A stretch of 64,000 nucleotides of DNA from contig JACGWO010000001.1 of assembly GCA_034509735.1 (NCBI GenBank), forward strand, positions 34,537,966 through 34,601,965, in the 5' to 3' direction. Under the pieces are notes generated by a model. The model worked only from the letters and a program-made list of their open reading frames with translations, searched no databases and had not been told where the DNA came from. Source of the stretch: Sesamum alatum (taxonomy: Eukaryota > Streptophyta > Magnoliopsida > Lamiales > Pedaliaceae). Of the stretch, positions 24,510-36,630 are shown in pieces (position 1 is the stretch's first letter; every line of letters begins with the position of its first letter). Made by a program: the position numbers and the translations under genes.

Positions 24510-25717
24510 TAGTTTATATGGTTGGCATGAGTATTTGGATATCAAATATTTCGAGTTAAATTACAATTTTAAATAACTTTAATATCTCCCATGTTACAAA
24601 TCGATCACTAACAAAGATATTAAATGAGTATTAAAGAATTTGAAATTTGTCGTAATCTGACAAAATTAATTGAGTAATCCCAATTGATTAGTCATTATGA
24701 ATATTAAAATCTTTAAAAAAATTAATTCAAATGAACTTTTATAAAATTGATTAATTTTCTTTCCTGCCAATCAAAACCGATCAGATTGAAATTTTTATTT
24801 TTCAAATTTTATCATATATCCAGTTATCCACCTTATATATATATATATACATTGAATAAAAGATATAATTTTATTTAAAATAGAAAATCCAATCTGAATC
24901 AAAATATTTACAACAAAAAACATGATTTTCGGAATAAGTTTCAATAAAATTTTATCATCCATTATTAATCATGGAACTAAGGGTGAAAATAAAACTTCTT
25001 GTGCATGGTAACTTGAGGCAAAAAATGTCATGTCGTTAAGACCAACCCGAGAAATGTATATGCAATTTGAAAGTGGGGTTCTTGAGCTTGAATAAAAGCA
25101 ATGGGTCACATTATTACATATATATATTTCATGCTTGGTGATTGGAACAAAGTTTTTAGTACAATAATATAAAACAAAAAGCAAAACAATTATGGCATAA
25201 TCATTCCAATCAGAAAGGCATGGTATCCACCTTTCTCTGGACCTCATCATATCTGTCATTATACACTCTCCCTGCCCTGCACCCCCCCCCCCCCCCCACT
25301 GTTCACCACCTCCCATGTAAAAAAACAGTATTCTTTTTTTGGTAAAATAGTTCACATTATTCTATTCTGACAAGGAGCAGTTAAAAATATGTCATATACG
25401 AGGTAGAGAGAGATGTAATATTCTTGTGAACAATTCTTGTTTCAAGTTGAATTTGGGAGATCCCAAATTTATATGATTACTCTTTTGAAATTGTGATTGA
25501 ACGTATAATTTTTGCGCAAGTTAAAGTTTAAAAATCTGGTAAATATGATTTATAATTTACTCATATTCATACCTTACGTCTGTAAAATAATATTTACTGT
25601 ATAATTAGTTTGAAATCGATCAGACCCCAAGTGTTACTTAATAAGACTGCAACCCTCTATTAGCCATCATTCTCTTTCGAGCTTTCCCTACTTCCACCAC
25701 TAATACCACCATTGGAT
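24510..25717. other. Spacer and upstream region of the IDD gene
   Basis: No coding region seen. It contains an 18-base run of C near 25280-25298, which is also a likely site of assembly or length error, and a TA microsatellite near 24836-24849. The last few hundred bases should hold the IDD promoter, but I cannot place a specific TATA box. Confidence 0.4.
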
Positions 25718-25764
25718 GAGAGAGAAAGAGAGAGAGGGAGAGGGAGGGAGAGAGAGAGGAGAAG
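25718..25764 (+). promoter_or_regulatory. GA-rich tract upstream of the IDD start codon
   Basis: A 47-base tract made almost only of G and A (gagagagaaagagagagagg, then agggagggagagagag) about 200 bases before the ATG. Such tracts in plant promoters and leaders are known binding sites for BARLEY B RECOMBINANT/BASIC PENTACYSTEINE proteins; use here is inference. A possible short leader intron follows (donor at 25828, acceptor at about 25886). Confidence 0.5.
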
Positions 25765-25963
25765 TATATCCCTTCAATTCTGCATATCATCAGCTAGTGT
25801 TGTTTGAATTTGACATCACAGCAAAAGGTATCTTTTAACTCTTCTTTTTCTCTTGTAATATCATCAGATCATCTTCTCCTACCTAGTTAGCTTGTGGTGT
25901 ATTGAACCCCACCAAGAGAAGACATTGAAAACCATTCGTTCGTCCGTCCGTAGACAAGGAAAG

Positions 25964-27907
25964 ATGACAGAGGAAGTAATCTCAATCGGATCCACCGCGA
26001 ATCCTGTCAATGGATCCAATCCTCCTCCAGCCAAGAAGAAGAGAAACCTTCCAGGCACCCCAGGTCTGTTTTCTCAAATTCTCCAACTTCAAGTTTCAGC
26101 ACAGTCAAGATTTCCCTTTCTGTCACTTATCTTCATGGCTAATTAACATTAATCAAAGTACAGATCCTGAAGCGGAAGTGATAGCTTTGTCGCCCAAAAC
26201 CCTGATGGCCACCAACAGATTCTTGTGTGAAATATGTGGAAAGGGTTTCCAGAGGGACCAGAATCTGCAGCTGCACAGAAGGGGACACAACCTGCCATGG
26301 AAGCTGAAGCAAAGGAGCAGCAAGGAAGTGAGGAAGCGCGTCTATGTCTGCCCGGAGAAGACGTGCGTCCACCACCACCCATCGAGGGCTCTTGGCGACC
26401 TGACCGGCATCAAGAAGCACTTCTGCCGGAAGCATGGGGAGAAGAAGTGGAAATGCGATAAGTGCTCGAAACGCTACGCCGTGCAGTCGGATTGGAAGGC
26501 CCACTCTAAGACTTGTGGTACTAGGGAGTATAAGTGTGACTGTGGGACTATCTTTTCAAGGTATTGTCTCTCTTTATCTTTGCTTTATCTTGTATTTTTT
26601 CGAATTTTATCATACATCTCAAGAAAAGAAATATATGCTGCTGTCGAGAAAGATAAACAAAGTAACAATGAAGACAAATTTTTAGTCTTGTTAATCGATT
26701 TTCAGTCCCTATTTCTAGTCAAGATTTGTTCATTTTCAGTCCGTATGTATAGTTTGTTACATTAGGATGTCTTTTCATCTTTAGAACTAGGGTCCTGCGT
26801 TTTTCTCTTTCTGATGGAAATAATTCAAATTTCTAGGTCTTATTGTGTTAGGATGAAACATATAGTTATATGCTGGTAAATAACAATAGTGATATATTAT
26901 ACACTCACGTATATATATAAAATTAGAAATTTACCATCAAATATCTATGAGCTGTTTTAATTAGCTAATGAACATTCTTTTTTTCACTTATTCAACTTCT
27001 TTTTATATATAGGAGAGATAGCTTCATCACGCATCGGGCATTCTGCGATGCCTTAGCCGAAGAAACGGCGAGAGTTACAGCCGCATCTCACATGAACAAC
27101 CATGCAGCAAGCATCAACTATCATTTCATCGGATCATCACTAGGGCAACCAGCAGCCATAGGGCAGCATTTCCCTTCGATTTTCAAACCAATCTTGAGCA
27201 ATACCGATCAAAACATCGATCATATCCCAATGGGCCGTGGCCTGTCCCTATGGAACATGGATCCGGGCCACGTCCACGATTCCATAGCCAAGAATCTCCA
27301 AGAAATGCAGCCAATGGGAGTCACTGTGAGCTCCGGAGCAGTAAACAACTTCACTCATCATGTTCATTCACTCATCAACAATCCCTGCTCGAACCCTTTG
27401 CCGTCTAACTATAACCAGATGCATTGGGACTTTGGAAACAAGCTTTCCTCAAATGGCGCTGATCATCATGACCTAACGAACAACCCTCTCCCTGTGAAGG
27501 AAGCGAGCGTCCCATCTTTGTTCAGCACTCAAAACCAAAGTCACCAACCCTCTACTGCAACGATTTCGGCAACGGCTTTACTGCAGAAAGCTGCCGAAAT
27601 GGGAGCAACCACGAACGACCCTTCGTTCCTAGGTAACTTTGGGCTAAAGGGTAGTGACAACATTTCTGTTCAAGATGGAAACAAGCTGTGCGGACTGTAT
27701 GGTACGAGCTCGGCGACTAGTGGCCTTGGCAGTGATGTAGAGAGCTCAGTCAATGACCTCTCGGCCATGAATCAGATGGAAATGTACTCTTCCAAGAGAC
27801 GGCGTGTGGCGAACGATCGGGAGATCATCGGCGGAGAAACAAGGGATTTTCTTGGGGTCGGGGTACAGTCCATCTGCCATCCATCTTCAATCAATGGATG
27901 GATATGA
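25964..27907 (+). CDS. IDD: INDETERMINATE DOMAIN (IDD) C2H2 zinc-finger transcription factor
   Basis: Predicted nuclear DNA-binding regulator of 463 residues from three exons: 25964-26063, 26164-26560 and 27013-27907. All junctions are GT-AG and keep the frame; the start gives the family-typical short N-terminus before KKKRN (residues 24-28), a probable nuclear signal. The ID domain has four fingers: C2H2 at 55-75, a longer C2H2 at 96-124, and two C2HC fingers at 131-151 and 158-177. All metal ligands are present. The linker LSPKTLMATNRF precedes finger 1. Two conserved C-terminal motifs are visible, SATALLQKAAEMGA near 351 and TRDFLG near 442. IDD proteins act in root patterning, gibberellin response (with DELLA and SCARECROW partners), gravitropism, flowering and sugar metabolism. 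The subfamily, and so the exact role, cannot be fixed without a tree. No break or frameshift; it looks functional. Confidence 0.95.
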
Positions 27908-27986
27908 TTGAAGGGGCTTTGAAATAATTTCTGATGGATTTTCATGTTATGAATTTGTATCAAGTAAGCTAATTATCAAAGATGGA

Positions 27987-27992
27987 AATAAA
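27987..27992 (+). terminator. Candidate polyadenylation signal of the IDD gene
   Basis: AATAAA lies 80 bases after the stop codon. Plant signals are loose, so other AT-rich words nearby could also serve. Confidence 0.4.
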
Positions 27993-29277
27993 GTTGGGGT
28001 AATTAAAGAAAAGGAGAAGGAATTTAGTATTTGCAAACTTTGGAGAGAAGGAAGAAGTGGCGGTCGGGCGGAAGAATCTTGTATTACACTTTTAAAATTA
28101 CATATTAATGTCATATCTAAGCCTGTATTATATGCAGTTTTATTTTTAAATTATAATCAAATTTAATTATGTTTTTTAATTTAAAAAATAAAATGTAAAT
28201 AGCATGATAGAAGATCCCTGTTGAGCAATAATATCAATTTAGAGCTAAAAAAGGGGAATAGATATATATAAGTATTGAATTAAAAGGGCCTCAAGAGAGA
28301 TAAGATCCATGCATATTCTGTTGAACCCCATGAAAGATGTTGGCTTTAATTAATTTATTTTATTTTATTTTGGTGAAAAGGGCCATTTGTGGTGGGGGGC
28401 AAAGGAAAGAGGCCCTTTTTGAACTCCATTATTTTGTGTTCGATTATGTCCTAGTTGTTATCTTCTCAAACTGAAATTGAAAAGATGATTTCAGTGTAAG
28501 AAAAGGCTAAACCTAGTTCTGGTGAGACTAGGGCTACTGTTCTTGTTTAAAACCAAAGTGCACTCCTCTTTTGGTTAGCCTTTCCGAATTCGTATGTGGA
28601 AAAAAGGGGAAATGTAATTTTGATCCAGTAATTTTGGGAAATGACTCTTTTGATTTATTTCAAGTTTAATTTTATAATTGAGGATAATAATTAAAAAAAA
28701 AAAGAAAAATAGCACATTTCATCCAATTTTCATCAAAAAATATCATTTGTGCTGAATAAAATGGTTGTCACGTGCCAGGGCCACATACATGTGCCTTTTC
28801 ATGGCGAAATTGGCATTCCAATATAAATTAGACAAAATCTTGATATATTTCTTAAATCATTGTCTCAATTACAAATACAACTTAAGTGGACCAAAAGTGC
28901 CACCCCACCATCATTAATTACAAGATCAAAAATATATTTTTTCTCAAAAAAAAAAAAAATTAGTGGTATTTGCATGAGGAAAATAGAAGGGAAGTGAGCA
29001 GTTCTAGTGTTACCTTTTATAACAATTTACTCGGGAAAAAAAAATGGAAGTTTTACTAAATAAATTATTTTCTATCAACAATTGTGACTAATACGTCCTA
29101 AAAATGTAGTTGTTACTAAGTTTAAGAATTTTATGCGTGTATATTTCCCGTAAACCCTATCTGCTATGTTAGAAAATTTTATTCAAATTAAGTTTGTCGA
29201 ACCCAATCAATTACGTAATAAGTGTATGATCATATCAATTATATGATTTATTATTTCTTTTTAATTGTACATCAATC
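27993..29277. other. IDD 3' flank and AT-rich spacer
   Basis: No second gene seen on either strand. Contains poly-A/T runs and short G-rich patches (28060-28080, 28390-28420). Nothing else could be supported. Confidence 0.4.
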
Positions 29278-29651
29278 GGGAAAATTGCATTTTACGTCCC
29301 ATAACTTACACTGTGTGTGATTTTGGTCCCATTAATTTTTGGCGTAGCAATTTTAGTTTCATAAGTCCAAAAATGTTGCAATTTTAGTCCCATTGACGAA
29401 ATTCGTTAAAATGTTAACGGAAGGAGCACGTGCATGGGACTAAAATTGCAACATTTTTGGACTTATGGGATTAAAATTGAAACATTTGTGGACTTATGGG
29501 ACTAAAATTGCAACATTTTTTAAGGGATTTTGTCAATGGGACTACAATTGCAACATTTGTGGACTTGTGGGACTAAAATTGCTACGTCAAAAATTAATGG
29601 GACCAAAATTAAAAACGGTGTAAGTTATGGGACATAAAATGCAATTTTCCC
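29278..29651. mobile_element. Mutator-type fold-back MITE with internal tandem units, 374 bp
   Basis: The ends are inverted repeats (gggaaaattgcattttacgt and its partner ...ataaaatgcaattttccc). It is flanked by a perfect 10-bp direct repeat, tacatcaatc (29268-29277 and 29652-29661); one base may be shared, giving the 9 bp usual for Mutator-like elements. The right arm holds about four copies of a 30-50-bp unit built on 'gggactaaaattgcaacat'. Confidence 0.85.
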
Positions 29652-29818
29652 TACATCAATCACATGATAAATCATGTATCATATTTGCTGTGTAATTAAT
29701 TCAAATCTGAATAAACACGTTATATCTCCTGCTATACGTTTGTGTCAAATGATTTCAATGCGAAAAAAAGAAAATATTTGAAAACGAAAACTCAATCCCC
29801 AGCCTGTTGTTTGTTATA

Positions 29819-30258
29819 CTAGACACTGTGACACGCAGTACCTGCGCGCATATCTTTTAATAATATTTTTATTTTATTAAAGCTCATAATTTGTTCTTGT
29901 ATATTTTAACTTTTTATTGTCTTACAATCTCACGTATAAAAATTGTCCGATAATTTTTTCTAATGCGTTAATTATCAATAAATATTTTACTCAAATTAAA
30001 TTAAAAATTAAAAAGTTTCCCAATATCTGTTATTTCTATTTCAATCAACAATAAGCTTAAACAAAATGAGAGTAAATTTTATTTTTTGAGTATATTAATT
30101 GCATGGAATTAATTTTTTTTAAAAAACTTGATTGGGTAGTTAATTCAATATGAGTAGGGAAGTTGAAGGGTATTTTTGGTATTATAATAATTTGGTGTAG
30201 TGGTATCAAAACTACCACTTTGAGTCTATAAACCCTCTTCCCTTTATAATAGTATAGA
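29819..30258 (-). mobile_element. Short complete non-autonomous Helitron, 440 bp
   Basis: On the minus strand it begins TCTATACTATTATAAAGGG and ends with a hairpin (cgcag-gta-ctgcg at 29834-29846) followed by CTAG. The base before TC is A and the base after CTAG is T, the expected AT insertion site. It has no coding capacity and would depend on Rep/helicase supplied elsewhere. Its 5' end resembles that of the units at 30880 and 46886-47776. Confidence 0.75.
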
Positions 30259-30408
30259 TAAATAAATTTCAATTTTGTGTAAGTAAATTTATTAATTTAA
30301 TTAACAGAGAAGAATTTATTTATGAATAAACAAATTTATTTCATGTTTTCCTCAAATCAAAAGGAAGAAAATATATTTTCAGCACATTTTTTTTTTATTT
30401 TTTAAATA

Positions 30409-30848
30409 AGGATTAAATATAATTTTCATCCTGTATTTTTTTAATTTTTTCACGATTTTGGTCCTTCAGTCGCCGAAGTTTACAAATATTGTCGATTTTT
30501 TTTAAAAAAAATTAGGGTTTTGTTCCCATTGATCAATTCAATGGACCAAAATCGTGAAAATTTATAAGTTACATGAAGAATTTGCCACACTAGAAAGATA
30601 AAGGACTAAAACACCAAAATATAAAAGTATAGGACAAAAATTTGGTTCCATGCTGGCAGTAATTTGACCAATGGGAACAAAAGTCCCAAATTTTAAAAAT
30701 TTTCCGGTAGCATTTGCGAACTCCGGTGATTGAAGGACCAAAATCGCAAAAATTGAAAAAGTTACAGGACCTATTTGCTAACCTAGAAAGATAAAGGACT
30801 AAAGCGCCAAAAAACAATAGATATAGGATGAAAAATCCATTTAAGCCT
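30409..30848. mobile_element. Fold-back MITE, 440 bp
   Basis: The left end (aggattaaatataattttca) and the reverse complement of the right end (aggcttaaatggatttttca) match, and both continue with 'tcct.tat' and 'ggtccttcagt.'-type words. It is flanked by an 8-bp direct repeat, tttaaata (30401-30408 and 30849-30856). Interior words 'cgattttggtcc' and 'ggaccaaaatcg' are inverted copies. The class could be Mutator- or hAT-like. Confidence 0.7.
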
Positions 30849-32870
30849 TTTAAATAATATGATATCTATATCTATTTTATCTATACTAATATATAAAAGA
30901 AACCCTCTTTTCACTCACAAGTGCTAGTTTCTTACTTGACACCAAATTTACAATATGTCTCTTTCTATGTTATTATAAAAATATCATTTTACAACAACTT
31001 TAAATATATCAATTATACCTTTAAACAAATTATAAATACAATTAAATAATTTTAGAAGTTAATTGTAACTACCTCATCTTTACAAACTGTTGTTACTACG
31101 TATCCCCATGTTCAATCTCGTTTTCATCACTTTGTCCACTTTCTCTCCATATCAGCTCTTCTTTTTCTTTTCTTTTTCTTTTTTTTTTTTTGTTTTTTTG
31201 GTAATTTGCATATGCATATGAAAATTCATATTAAAGGGAGAGAGATATAGACCTTGCCATCAGATTAAGTGTTTCGAAATGAAATTTTTTCATCCAAAAT
31301 TCTTTTTTAAGAAGGAGGAAAGAGGAAGAGAGAGATTGGTTTCTTTTATCTGAAAGCTGAAAAGAAAAAAAATTATCTTTATTTGCATAGTTTTTGACAT
31401 TCTTAGCCCTCTCACATGCTATAGGAAGCCAACGGGGTCCTTTTTGTTCCCTTCCCTTGCTGGATTTTTTGTATTTTTTTTTCATTTTTAATTTTTTTTA
31501 CTTTTTCCGATTGTTCTTGAATTAAATAATTTTTTTATTTTGCCTGATTTGTTAAACGATTGTACTAATTATGAATGGCAAGATTATTCAAAATGCTTCG
31601 ATGGTTGAATTTTGCGTGATCATTTAGGTCTTATTCAAGAGCTACAACAATTTTATCCTCAGCCACCTGGATCTATGGAACTTTGGCTCATGAATTGTGA
31701 TAGCAAAAAAGTTAGTTTTGCGGGATAAGCTGATTGACTTTGGTAATTGTTATTATTGGTGTTGGATAAAGATATGAAAATATTTTTTATTTTATGCAAT
31801 TGTAATTATATATGCTCTATTGTGTATAGACTTTGTTTTTTAGCTGTGGATCATTGCGTATGATGGTTTCCATGAGGCTGTTGTTAGCTTTTCGAGAATT
31901 AGTGTTCCATATTGATTTATTAAAATTATTTAATTAAATTAATCATTATTATCTCTTTATTAATACGGGGTTTATAAAGTTATAGTCAAATATTTTGATG
32001 CATTTCTCTTCGATCTAAATCTTTTTTTTATTTCATGTCGTATTTTGATGCATAAATTTATATAAAGTGTCTAATATCTTCAAACTTCTTTCTAAATCAC
32101 ATAACTTTAAATAGAGAGTTGAAAATATTACTTTAATTCCAACTTTATCTAGGTCAATCTATTTTGGGTGGATTGAGCACGACAAGATAGATACATGAAT
32201 ATGAAATTTCTTTTCATAATGGCATTTCTGTTTTTTTTTTTCTCGAATAAAAGTAACAGTAATAATTTGCCTTTAGTCTAAAATACACGATCATTGTAAT
32301 TTTTAATGGTAATATTTTTTTTATTAATGCAACGTGTTATTTGAGTTCATATAAATTCTCATTATTTTAAAATCTATCTTTGATGTTGTAATAGAATTTG
32401 AAATCATATTTTACCTTTAGATGTTGCAACTGAACATGCTTTTATGATCTATTTATTTGGTTGAATTCTTTTTATAATAGGAACTAATAGTAATTGACTA
32501 TCATTATGAGTGAAGATGTATATGAGAGAATATTTACATATATTATCGTTCTATATGCGATTATAATATAGATAGCACACCAAGTATTATTTATTTTACA
32601 TACAAAATTAATAAATAATCAAATAAGACTGGAAAAAACAACAAAAAACTTTGATTGGAAATTTTTTCATGATTGACCGTGGTGTTTAAGAAGATTTTTA
32701 CAAAGTTATAATTTTTTCTCAATGTATTGTTCAATAATTTTTTCATATTTACTAAATATTATTGTGCGTTGTATTTCTAATTTTTTCTATTTGCAGGTGA
32801 AAGGTGAATCCATCGCAATGCAAGTAGAACTATAAATTGGATTGATTTATATATGAAAATAAGGATGTAA

Positions 32871-35087
32871 TGAAGGACAAGCGGATCCGCTGGGGAGTGC
32901 GAGCGGAATCGTGAAAATGCGGATATTTAAAAATAATCAAAAGCATAATTATAAATCACAAGGGGTGTACCCTTGGGTGCTCAACCGGACGTTCGATGTA
33001 GGATGTATCAATATAAAAACAGATATCATACATAGAGCATAGAATTGAAACGTAAACTACTAAAGCGTAAAACCAATGATACCTTTGTAGTTTAACTTTT
33101 GATCGGCTACTAGCTTTGTTCCTCTCCGAAAATGTACACCAAGTTCAAAGTGTATGAACTTCTCTAAAGGTGATCCACACCACACCAGAAGAGATCCTCG
33201 TTTTCCTTGCTAGAAGAAAACGGATCTAGGAGGATTCAGTTTAAGAAGAACAACACTATCAATTAGTGTTCTTCTTAAACTTACTTTGTTCTTCCAATTG
33301 ATCCAAGATCAAATAAAGAACACAAGTATAGAGGGAGAGAGTGGCCGAGAGTTTAGAGCAGAAGAGTGTGATTTTTCTTCTTCTTTTCTTAGAAAAAGAT
33401 GAATTACAATTCTCTTGCAATGATGTTTTGTATATACTCATACATATACAAAATTAATGTGATTATTGGAATATGTCTAGGTTCATCCAAGGATGTCTAG
33501 ATTCATCCCAATCAATCCCACTAATTCATCAATCAAGCCTACCATCTCTTAAGGTATGATTTAATCATACCAAAAGAAAGAGGCTTGATTGGAATTGATT
33601 TGTCTCTTACCCAAAGAGACAAGTCAACTACATCATGCATGCATGCATGGCCGATTTTTACCCCCTCAAAGGTGGTAATTTTCGGCCATGCCTCTTAAGG
33701 AACGAGCCCAACTTCTTCCTATTCCAAAAGTGGAATTAACACACTTCTTGGGCCAAAATTTAACGGACCGGGTTCCACTGTAATCCAATTACAACGAACC
33801 TAAAATTAAATCCAATTTAATTCAAGGTCCACTTAAATTATTCCCTTTGATATTTTAATCCAATTAAAAGATCTAATATCTCGATTCTCTATGTTAATCG
33901 ATAAATCCCATTTACCAATTAAACAAGGGCCTAATACAATATTGGCCCCGTCCATCCAATGGATAATACCTTAAGTAATCCAATTACTTAACTATCCTTC
34001 GAAATTGACTCCAAGTCAATTTCTCCACCTTATCGGTGATTTGTGTGTGACCCTTTAGGTTCACCCTCAGCTAGACTTGGGCCCATGTCCAACAAGCGGC
34101 CCGTTACCATAGGTGGTCGTTTAGCAATGGTCCATGGCACTAGAGACTAGGTGAATATTGGTGTGAACATTTAGGCGCCGATTCCGTATGGGTACGGTCC
34201 TTCCGTCTACCGTCTACCGTCTCCTGGCCTTAGTCTAGGGTATGGAATTGGGCATCGGTTCCCATCCTTGACTAGGGATCTATGCTTAATACTCGATACT
34301 ACACATACCTCATTATATTGACACAGGAAACCATTTCCTGTTTGACCAACCACTATGGCCACAGGTTTAAGCAGCATGAACGTGTCTCCAAGCGCATAGG
34401 AGATACCTCTGTCACATGCTGACAAGGGACGGATCCTCTTCTTGGAACTCACCGTCCTTGCTACATATTCTGACTGCACTGGACAAAGCTTATAATGATC
34501 ATCTTACAGAATGATCACCTCTCGCCAGATCCAAGATAAAACCATCCTATATACGTGACTACCATGGTTCCTCAAGTCTGAGGACTACTCCCGTACTATC
34601 GGAACCGGAAAAATTCAATCATACTGACCAAGCCTCCAAGGCTTCCATATGATGATCCCCGCAAGTCAGTTCAGTCGGCTCGACCCCAGTCGACCAACCC
34701 ACCAAGACCGTGTAGGCGTCCCACGCTGCGTTGATGAAACACGACACTCATCCAATGAACACAACTCTTGGTGCAAGTCTCTATAGGACTCTCGATGCCC
34801 TGTCTCGAGGTCCTCAACTTGGAACGTTTCAGACCCAACTCTTTATCAGTTGGTTTCATGACCACCATCTAATGCGGCCCAACTGCAAGAGTTGTTAATC
34901 ATGGTCTGTGGGTTTGTTGCGATATATGTAAACTACCAATTTAGCATATGGAAAATGAGCGCAACAAAGAAGATACCTAAGGTAACGAATACTCATTTTA
35001 TTTATTACATAATATTACATTACATCAAGTTGTCAAATAGGTTACAAAACGCCAAACCTATTGGCTTTCTGGTCACCTATTCTAACA
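32871..35087 (-). mobile_element. Solo LTR of the long-LTR copia family, 2217 bp
   Basis: The reverse complement begins tgttagaataggtgaccaga (the plus strand ends at 35087 with ...tattctaaca) and ends cgcttgtccttca (the plus strand starts tgaaggacaagcgg). It is collinear with the LTRs of the full-length element at 53343-63531. A perfect 5-bp target duplication, tgtaa, flanks it (32866-32870 and 35088-35092). No internal region remains, so it arose by LTR-LTR recombination. Confidence 0.93.
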
Positions 35088-35212
35088 TGTAATTTATGAA
35101 AAACTTTCACTGTAGCTCTTAGAACTCTACTGTATTTCATTTCATATGGACTTTTTTTTTTTTGTAAGAACAACTATATATAGAACTATTTTGTTCCCAA
35201 TTGTTATTTATA

Positions 35213-35426
35213 GGGAAAAATGCAAACGACCCTCCTGTAATATTGCAAATGAGCAAATTACCCCCCTGTGAAAAAATAAATAGCAATTTAGCCCCTGTGT
35301 TTTAAAAAAATAAATTGCTTCATTTTTAAAAACACAGGGGTAAATTGCTATTTTTTTTTCATAGGGGGGGAGGGGGGTAATTTGCTCATTTGCAATATTA
35401 CAGGGGAGTAAATTGCATTAAACCCA
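35213..35426. mobile_element. Mutator-type fold-back MITE (family M1), copy 2
   Basis: Same family as 10098-10332: begins gggaaaaatgcaaacgac and ends ...gtaaattgcattaaaccc, with near-palindromic arms sharing 'gcaaattacccccctgtgaa' and 'aaaacacaggggtaaattg'. Flanks carry the 9-bp direct repeat ttatttata (35204-35212 and 35427-35435, one extra base at the right border). Confidence 0.85.
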
Positions 35427-35530
35427 TTATTTATATGTTTTGAATTTTCTAATCAATCTAAAAAATATAAATAGTCCTCATATTGCATTCAATAAAATTA
35501 AGTGTGTGGGAACCGCGTGCCACTGTTGCT

Positions 35531-35744
35531 TGTACTTATAAAAAGAAAACCCCTTCCATACTTACAAATGGTGGTTAATGACACCGCTGCACTATTTTTT
35601 TATGAAGTCAAAAATACCCTTCAACCGATAATAGAACTAACTTATTTACTTCTAAATTTTACATTAATTGACAAATTAGTTTCTTTTTTTTTTCTTTCTT
35701 TTATTTTTTTTAATGTGATGTATTGATTTATATTTTTATTTAAT
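35531..35744 (+). mobile_element. Helitron unit A, left half (split by the CACTA element)
   Basis: Opens near 'taaaaagaaaacccc' and runs through the family phrases 'gtttctttt', 'aatgtgatgt.ttgattta' and 'tttttatttaat', stopping at 35744 where the CACTA element begins. The unit resumes at 46819 and ends at 46885 with 'ggctag'. Fused across the CACTA and one AAT, the order of words matches units B-E. Confidence 0.7.
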
Positions 35745-35759
35745 CACTATAAAAAAATG
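35745..35759 (+). repeat. CACTA left terminal inverted repeat
   Basis: cactataaaaaaatg, matched by the inverted sequence at 46804-46818 with one extra A in the A run. Confidence 0.9.
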
Positions 35760-35769
35760 CAGGAATTGG

Positions 35770-36380
35770 AATTGATATAGCCGACCGTTCCAAATAGGAA
35801 CGGTAAGTAGAACTGGTGTCGAACGGAAAACCGTTGATGAAGTCACTTTCGAGTTAATGGCAGTACAAACGTATAGGAACGATATGACCATTCCTACTTG
35901 TGTGCCAACATATGTGTGCCAATATGTAAATCCATTAGCGTTCCTAAAAGGGACCAGATATATTTTGGTATTCCATTTGAAACACATGTGTGAAAGTTGG
36001 AACGGCTACTCGATCGGGAACACGTGTCGTTCCTTTATGTGTTCTAAATCCCGACTCTATTTGGACTGGTTGTTTGACCATTCCAATATGTAGTGCTAAA
36101 TAAGACCCTTTTACGCCATGAGCAAAAATGTAATGCAATGACCGTTCCAAATTGTGGGTATATAGAAAATGCAGTGTTGTTACAATTATAGTTCCCAATT
36201 GTGATCCAAGTAGGAATGGTCACTTTGCGTGTGACTACTACCGTTCCTAAAATGCCATAACGGCTATATTACAACTGTAAGATTACCGTTTCTAGATCCG
36301 TGCCTGAGACCATTCCTAAAGATGCATCAACGACTATATTTCAACGGCTAATTGTGTGTTCTAAATAATATTCCAATGCC
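35770..36380. repeat. CACTA left subterminal repeat array
   Basis: At least ten exact or one-mismatch copies of ggaacggt or its complement accgttcc, in both orientations (for example 35779, 35796, 36139, 36241). In En/Spm such subterminal repeats are bound by the accessory TNPA-type protein; binding here is inferred. Confidence 0.85.
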
Positions 36381-36630
36381 CGTTCTAATATTTTTCTATA
36401 TATATGTCTCCCTTTTATCTCATTGTTCTTATAATTACTCTCCAACTCATTTTGTTGTAACTCCCCCTGTTGATTCTTTATACGAAAAATCGAACATATC
36501 AATTATTTGCGCGAATTTCGCATTGATATTGATAGATGTTTTGCTCAGGTAAGAAGTTGAAATTCTGTAATGGTTAGTTATATATATATAATATATTCTT
36601 GTCATTTAATTACTGTTGTGAATTATGCAG

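Larger units (their letters stand above)
30880..35530 (+). mobile_element. Probable Helitron interrupted by a solo LTR and a MITE
   Basis: Starts after an A with TCTATACTAATATATAAAAG, the 5' end shared by the units at 47059 and 47496. The next sequence resembling a family 3' end is 'gggaaccgcgtgccactg' near 35510-35530, followed by the start of another unit. Between them are a solo LTR (32871-35087) and a MITE (35213-35426); without these, about 2.2 kb remains. The interior (31500-31740) is less AT-rich and could hold a captured fragment, but no domain is recognisable. The 3' boundary is inferred. Confidence 0.4.

Noticed and set aside
25279..25298. A long C run near the IDD promoter, considered as a structured regulatory element.
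   Set aside because: A bare homopolymer is as likely to be a length-variable or mis-called tract, and nothing else supports function.
24969..25355. A 128-codon minus-strand open frame upstream of the IDD gene.
   Set aside because: It depends on reading through the long C run near 25280-25298, has no domain and no splice support.
26139..26504. A 121-codon minus-strand open frame opposite the IDD zinc-finger exon.
   Set aside because: It is the antisense shadow of a conserved coding exon, and its composition follows from that exon.
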